The notes under the pieces are model-generated. The model did no database searches. It worked only from the letters and a program-made list of their open reading frames with translations, and was not told the origin of the DNA. A stretch of DNA of 64,000 nt from NCBI GenBank assembly GCA_049802875.1, contig JBARNH010000024.1, positions 42,416 through 106,415 of the forward strand, written 5' to 3'. Shown here piece by piece: positions 59,627 through 64,000 of this stretch. Numbering within the stretch: position 1 is the first letter of the stretch; the number at the start of each line of letters is the position of its first letter. A program made the translations under genes and the position numbers. The stretch comes from Lutacidiplasma sp049802875. Lineage in GTDB: Archaea; Thermoplasmatota; Thermoplasmata; Lutacidiplasmatales; UBA184.

Positions 59627-61299
59627 CCGATGGGAAAGGAGTTGAGCGAACAATTGACGCTAAATTCGAGGATGGACAGAACGGGAAATCGCGCGGCTAT
59701 CCCAGGATTGTAAACTCACGCAGGATGTCCCGACGCCGCACACTGCTACTCTCTCCGAAGGTGTTCGCGGTCGTTCTGCTTATGGTTGCGGCGACTCTGT
59801 TCGTTACAGGAGCGCCCGGAGTCATGGCAGCTCCGCCAGTCTCCTCCGATGGTCCCGCGATCTGCGAACCTTGCCCCTCCGGCGAAACCGGCTGCATCCC
59901 TAACTGTACGAAGGGTCCTCCCCCCTGCAACCCGGTACCCGAATCGGTATCGATCACCAGCATCGTGGTGACTCCAGAGTCTACGAATGTCTCCTTCACC
60001 TGGGATGAGAGCCCGGCCGGTTACGGCGGAGGAATTCTCTGGGGGAACACAACGAGCTACGGGTACAGCCAGAGCGCCTCAGGGAGCGCCAGCTACACAG
60101 CCTTCTTGGATTACATACAACCGAGCACCACCTACTATTTCGAAATCTATACAGGCATCCCGGCGTCCACGTGCGACATTACATGGTCGGCAGGGCATTA
60201 CTTCTCGTCGTTCGCGACACCTGCCGACCCCCAGCTCGTTGTTAGTGGGACCGTCACCGATGCGAACGGACATGCCCCGGCGGGCGTCGCCGTGATTATC
60301 TACTGCACCGACTGGGTAGGATGGACCAACCCCGGCGCGGCTGAATTCGGCGAAACTTGGGAAAGCAGTCCCACGATCTGGTGGAACTACACCCTGACCA
60401 ACTCGAACGGCGCCTACTCGTTCAATGTGAACAACTACCAGTTGCCGGGTCACGGCTACGACATTTGTAATAAGAACGGCGGGCACCATTACGTGGTCGA
60501 TGTTCTGAATCAGCCCAAAACCTGCTTCGATGGCGTGTGCCCGAATGGGAAACTTTGGGCGGGATACTGGAATGAAACCATAGCGACCTGGTCACCCCAA
60601 GTGGTGAACTTTGTGCTGCCATCCAACTTCCTTGGACCACTCACGCCGATGGTGCTCGATTTTACTAACGACTCCTATGTCTCGTTCGCTTACTCCAGTG
60701 GAGTGGAGTCGACTACCACGAGCGCTTGGCAATTCGACGGTGCTGGAGAGTCCGCTTCTGTAACAACGTCCGACCTGACCAGTTTGAGCACCGCGCCAGA
60801 CGAAGACCTCGAGTACTACGCGGCATACGACCAGACTGGTAACATTGAGTTCAATGCGATTGACGGCCGAACTACCGGAATTACGGACTGGTCGTATGTG
60901 GGCAAGGCACTTTCGGTGGACCAATCCTCCACCACTGTGGCCGATCCGCTGAAGGCCTTCTACAACGTTCAAGACAATGAGGTCTGTTACGCCGAGGGGG
61001 CGGGGCAGTCTGGAACCTATATCACGACCTACTCGCAGTCCTTCCAACTGAGTTCAAGCTTTAATCTCGCCATTTCAGTTGACTTGGACCTTTTTGGTGT
61101 GGGCTCACTGACTACGAGCCCCCTGACCTACTCGAATAGCATCTCAAATGGGGGGGGACAAAGCTGGAGCCTCTCGTACACAATTTCGGTCCCAAGCGGG
61201 GGATCAACTACAAATGTCTGGGTCTACGTGCAACCCGGCACCACGAACCAAGTCGGGCCGATTGTCCACGCATGGGCCGGCCCGACATGCCCCACATAA
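59623..61299 (+). CDS. Large secreted protein with fibronectin-like and carboxypeptidase-regulatory-like domains
   Basis: 558 aa from ATG 59623; ATG 59725 (MSRRRTLLLSPKVFAVVLLMVAATLFVTGAPG) would start directly at the signal peptide. After it come a Cys/Pro-rich segment (CEPCPSGETGCIPNCTKGPPPCNP), an FNIII-like domain (SITSIVVTPESTNVSFTWDESPAG), a carboxypeptidase-regulatory-like strand set (VVSGTVTDANGHAPAGVAVIIYC) and a long Ser/Thr-rich C-terminal domain. No anchor. Adhesive or substrate-binding role is likely. Confidence 0.75.
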   Translation: MTDGKGVERTIDAKFEDGQNGKSRGYPRIVNSRRMSRRRTLLLSPKVFAVVLLMVAATLFVTGAPGVMAAPPVSSDGPAICEPCPSGETGCIPNCTKGPPPCNPVPESVSITSIVVTPESTNVSFTWDESPAGYGGGILWGNTTSYGYSQSASGSASYTAFLDYIQPSTTYYFEIYTGIPASTCDITWSAGHYFSSFATPADPQLVVSGTVTDANGHAPAGVAVIIYCTDWVGWTNPGAAEFGETWESSPTIWWNYTLTNSNGAYSFNVNNYQLPGHGYDICNKNGGHHYVVDVLNQPKTCFDGVCPNGKLWAGYWNETIATWSPQVVNFVLPSNFLGPLTPMVLDFTNDSYVSFAYSSGVESTTTSAWQFDGAGESASVTTSDLTSLSTAPDEDLEYYAAYDQTGNIEFNAIDGRTTGITDWSYVGKALSVDQSSTTVADPLKAFYNVQDNEVCYAEGAGQSGTYITTYSQSFQLSSSFNLAISVDLDLFGVGSLTTSPLTYSNSISNGGGQSWSLSYTISVPSGGSTTNVWVYVQPGTTNQVGPIVHAWAGPTCPT

Positions 61300-61332
61300 A
61301 GTCTTAGGCGTTCTTGTCTTCGGGATGTCCGA

Positions 61333-62157
61333 TTGAGCCGCCTCGACTCAGGATCGCCTGCCGCAACAGAGATGTCTCGCCACAAGCGGGGACGAGAACA
61401 TCTCTCGCTCTTGGGCGGAGTAGTTGTTGGCGTGACCATCACTCTCTCCTTGATGACGATGGGAGGACTGGGGCTGTTCGCCCACGCAGAATGTATGGAT
61501 CGGGGGTCCGTCGGCACGGCGTTATTTTGGACTCCATTCGACCTTGCCAACGCACCCTACCTCGGGTCGACCACATATTCCGCCAGTTTCGAGGTGTATG
61601 AGCCGTTCGGGCTCACACGTGTAACGGACAACGACAATCTCAGTAACGGGAATCTCTCCGCGGGTTACTTTCAAACTGAGAACTGGACGGTGTTTGCGCA
61701 AGCGAACATCACCGAATCCGGAATCGGCCTCGACAACCCTTGCGCCGCACCTTTCGGCGCGGCGCCCTCTCCGACCAACTTCACGTCGAGTTTCGGCGGG
61801 TTCGTCCTCCAGGGACCGGGAAATACTTCAAATGTGAACGAGACCACATCCTTTCCGCTGGCGCCAGCGGATCACCCTCCTGCGACATTCGCGAACGGTT
61901 TCGTCTCGGCCAACCTACCGCCAGTCTCAACATGTGGGACATCTGGGAGAATGCTCAATTTCAGTTCGTCATCGTTTGACGTCTCACTCACAATTCCGGC
62001 GCCGACGGGCCTGCTCAAGACTACGGTGTCGGTAACCTCCAATCAGAAATTCGAGTACTCGTTCCCCGCCAACGGCGGAACTTGGCTCGTTGACGATCTT
62101 CAGGAGAACTCAGGATTACGCGGTCCGGGTCTCGCATTCAGTTGGGAGCCATGTTAG
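61333..62157 (+). CDS. Secreted/anchored protein of unknown function
   Basis: 274 aa from a TTG at 61333; ATG 61372 is an alternative. An N-terminal signal or anchor (LLGGVVVGVTITLSLMTMGGLGLFAHA) is followed by an extracellular Asn/Ser/Thr-rich domain with N-x-S/T sequons and few Cys. A TATA-like CATAAAGTC at the end of the preceding gene predicts transcription from about 61327, near the TTG. Family not recognised. Confidence 0.65.
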   Translation: MSRLDSGSPAATEMSRHKRGREHLSLLGGVVVGVTITLSLMTMGGLGLFAHAECMDRGSVGTALFWTPFDLANAPYLGSTTYSASFEVYEPFGLTRVTDNDNLSNGNLSAGYFQTENWTVFAQANITESGIGLDNPCAAPFGAAPSPTNFTSSFGGFVLQGPGNTSNVNETTSFPLAPADHPPATFANGFVSANLPPVSTCGTSGRMLNFSSSSFDVSLTIPAPTGLLKTTVSVTSNQKFEYSFPANGGTWLVDDLQENSGLRGPGLAFSWEPC

Positions 62158-62220
62158 CTGCGATCGGTGAAATCCGAACTGGCTTGGATCTGCAGGTTAC
62201 CACGAATCTTCCGGATCAGC

Positions 62221-62550
62221 ATGGTGCAGAGTGGACCCCGGGAAGAACGCTTCAAGCAAGTCGTGGGCCAGGTGGTGCACTGGCAGTGTGTCGCGCGCGG
62301 CCGCGTTCAGGGCGTGAACTACCGCGCGCGGGTCGCTGAGGCGGCCCGGCGTCACGGGGTGGTCGGGACGGTCGCGAACCGGGCCGATGGCACGGTCTTC
62401 ATCGACGTACAGGGCCCACTCGAAGCCGTGGAGGCCTTCCTCCGCGACGTGAGGGGTCATCGCGGAGCCAGTCACGCGCACACCGTGGAACGCGAGGAGG
62501 AGTTGCCCGTGTCACGCGACATTGTCGGGTTCGAGATCCTACGGGATTAG
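62221..62550 (+). CDS. acyP: Acylphosphatase
   Basis: 109 aa from ATG 62221. Hydrolyses carboxyl-phosphate bonds. The motif ARGRVQGVNYRARVAEAARRHGVVGTVANRADGTVFIDVQGPLEAVEAF contains the catalytic Arg (GRVQGVNYR) and Asn (VANRADG). Slightly longer at the C-terminus than the about 90-aa norm. A TATA-like GGTTACC lies about 25 nt upstream. In-frame codons upstream would add unconserved sequence. Confidence 0.88.
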   Translation: MVQSGPREERFKQVVGQVVHWQCVARGRVQGVNYRARVAEAARRHGVVGTVANRADGTVFIDVQGPLEAVEAFLRDVRGHRGASHAHTVEREEELPVSRDIVGFEILRD

Positions 62551-62685
62551 GTGCGAGACACCTGACGTAGGAAGGTAGCCTCACTAGGATTCATTGCCGA
62601 TAAGTTAAGGGCCAATCCGCCGACGACGGACTGACGTTTCCACTGGAAGCAGTTCCCTTCATCCGGCCTCGGCAACGTCTATGGG
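62551..62685. other. Noncoding stretch between acylphosphatase and transposase
   Basis: Contains GATAAGTTAAGG (about 62602-62613), a TATA-like stretch, and probably the left end of the IS4-type element. I could not define the terminal repeat. Confidence 0.35.
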
Positions 62686-64000
62686 ATGCCGCTGCGTCCC
62701 TCGAGCTCGGTGCAACCGGTTCCCTTCGAGCGTGGCGAGGTCGAGGAGGCGCTCACCCGCCTCCTCCCCTCCGAGAAGATCGAACAGTTCGCCCGTGAGA
62801 CCGGCTTTGTCGAGCGCGAGCGGAAGGTCCAGCCCGTCGCCTTCCTCTGGGTCCTCGTCATCCACTTCGGCACCCGCCTCACTCGACGCCTCGCCGAGCT
62901 GAAGAAGGGCTACGACAAACGAGCCGGCCTCGCCCGGATCACTTACCCCGGGTTCTACCTCCGCTTCACCCCGGAGCTCTCGAAGTTCCTGAAGCGGTGC
63001 CTCGAGCACGCGATGGGCGAGCTCGCCCACGAGCCCGGGCGCGAGCTCGACCCCAAGCTCGCCGCCTTCGAGGACATCTTCCTCAAGGACTCGACGGTCG
63101 TCCGCCTCCACGCGAGCCTCGCCACGAAGTGGCCGGCCACCCGCTCTCGGAAGATCGCCGCGGGCGTGAAGGTCGACACGCTGGTGAGCGTTCGGGCGAA
63201 CGGCCCGAAGACGCTCGCCCTGGTCGGCGAGCGGACCCCGGAGGTGAAGCTCCTGCGGGTCGGTGTGTGGGTGAAGAACCGTATCCTCCTCGCCGACCTC
63301 GGGTTCTACTCGCACCGGCTCTTCGTCAAGATCGCGGAGAACGGGGGATCGTTCGTGAGCCGCGCCAAGGCGAGCGCGGATCCGCTGTTCGTGCGCTCCT
63401 ACACGATTCACCGCGGACGAGCGATCGCGCTCGAGGGGAAGCGCCTCTCGGAGGTGCTCCCCCGCCTCGACCGGGGCGTCCTGGACGCCCAGGTCGAGCT
63501 CTCCTTCAAGCGTCGGGTCTACAACGGTCATCGGGCCGGGGACACCACGCGCTTCCGCCTCGTGGCGGTGTGGGACGAGGTGGGCCGGGAGTACCACACC
63601 TACCTGACGAACATCGGCCCGGAGATCCTGAGCGCGGAGGAGGTGGCGAGTCTCTACCGGATGCGCTGGGAGATCGAGCTGACGTTCAAGGAGTTGAAGA
63701 GCCAGTATGCACTCGACGCGTTCCGGACGACGAACGCGGACGTCGTCGAGGCGTTGATCTGGGCGGCGCTGCTGACCCTGGTCGCCAGTCGTCGACTGTA
63801 CAACCTCGTGCGGGCGCGCGCCCCGCCCGAGCTGAAACCCCGCTACACGCCGATGATGTGGTCGATCGAGTTTAGGGAGGGCGGGAGCGCGGTACTGGGT
63901 TGCCTGCTCGCCCACCTCGGCTACGAGGAGTTTTCCGAGAAGGAGTGGAACGACGTCAACTACCGGCTGACGGTGTGCGCCCTCACTTCGCACGTCCGTC
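62686..64000 (+). CDS. IS4-type transposase, cut by the window end
   Basis: 438 codons are visible with no stop. From ATG 62686: MPLRPSSSVQPVPFERGEVEEALTRLLPSEKIEQFARETG... DDE residues fit the usual pattern: LKDSTVVRL (first Asp), ILLADLGFYSHRLF (second Asp), and YRMRWEIELTFKELK (Y-x2-R-x3-E-x6-K), the IS4-family YREK signature with the catalytic Glu. A long complementary-strand frame over the same region is a shadow. The 3' end lies outside. Confidence 0.9.
   Translation, partial: MPLRPSSSVQPVPFERGEVEEALTRLLPSEKIEQFARETGFVERERKVQPVAFLWVLVIHFGTRLTRRLAELKKGYDKRAGLARITYPGFYLRFTPELSKFLKRCLEHAMGELAHEPGRELDPKLAAFEDIFLKDSTVVRLHASLATKWPATRSRKIAAGVKVDTLVSVRANGPKTLALVGERTPEVKLLRVGVWVKNRILLADLGFYSHRLFVKIAENGGSFVSRAKASADPLFVRSYTIHRGRAIALEGKRLSEVLPRLDRGVLDAQVELSFKRRVYNGHRAGDTTRFRLVAVWDEVGREYHTYLTNIGPEILSAEEVASLYRMRWEIELTFKELKSQYALDAFRTTNADVVEALIWAALLTLVASRRLYNLVRARAPPELKPRYTPMMWSIEFREGGSAVLGCLLAHLGYEEFSEKEWNDVNYRLTVCALTSHVR

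Noticed and set aside
62659..63993. Long minus-strand reading frame (444 codons) over the IS4-type transposase
   Set aside because: Composition is an antisense shadow (Arg/Glu/Val-rich with no family resemblance), and the plus strand has a clear YREK transposase.
1..64000. CRISPR array
   Set aside because: No short regularly spaced repeats were seen; the 0.7-kb repeats are coding modules.

Overview
The window looks like GC-rich archaeal DNA, most likely a member of the Thermoplasmata or a close relative (inferred from gene content; no rRNA gene is present). It carries the archaeal variants of early aromatic biosynthesis (the aldolase-type first enzyme, 3-dehydroquinate synthase II, a GHMP-type shikimate kinase), an archaeal tRNA-splicing endonuclease, and large secreted proteins with a C-terminal membrane anchor. 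Many genes have a TATA-like box about 25-28 nt before the start codon, as expected for leaderless mRNAs.

Region 1 (1-17163) is dominated by one minus-strand operon of 15 tightly packed genes, mostly joined by 4-nt stop/start overlaps. It encodes the route from aspartate to tryptophan: lysC and asd make aspartate semialdehyde; the ADH synthase, DHQ synthase II, aroDE fusion, shikimate kinase, aroA and aroC lead to chorismate; trpE, G, D, C, F, B and A finish tryptophan. A 23-codon reading frame ending Trp-Leu-Trp-stop precedes the operon. It begins about 27 nt after a TATA box and is followed by hairpins, one of which covers the ribosome binding site of the first enzyme gene. This is a candidate tryptophan-sensing leader. 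An HTH/ferritin-like regulator with a palindromic TATA region lies at the distal end.

Region 2 (17155-32411) is metabolic and membrane-associated: a haem-oxygenase-fold di-iron oxidase candidate, a CoA-transferase and acyl-CoA dehydrogenase pair, a giant sedolisin-type protease, a glyoxylate shunt operon (aceB-aceA), and two multi-pass membrane proteins, one with a C-terminal [4Fe-4S]-type domain.

Region 3 (32548-49570) holds a three-gene operon of unknown function, a phosphate permease with a coupled DUF5519 protein, a methyltransferase/phosphatase pair, a chimera of an inactivated IS630-like transposase and an M29-type aminopeptidase, a zinc-ribbon/SPFH cluster, and TylF-type methyltransferase, sulfotransferase and GNAT genes.

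Region 4 (49480-64000) is accessory DNA with lower GC and visible decay: a HAD pseudogene, a tRNA 3' fragment, an IS110/IS1111-type insertion, and an ABC-2 export locus with secreted proteins bracketed by two arrays of a repeated two-gene module (a soluble charged protein A and a small membrane protein B, period about 0.7 kb). An acylphosphatase and a partial IS4-type transposase end the window.
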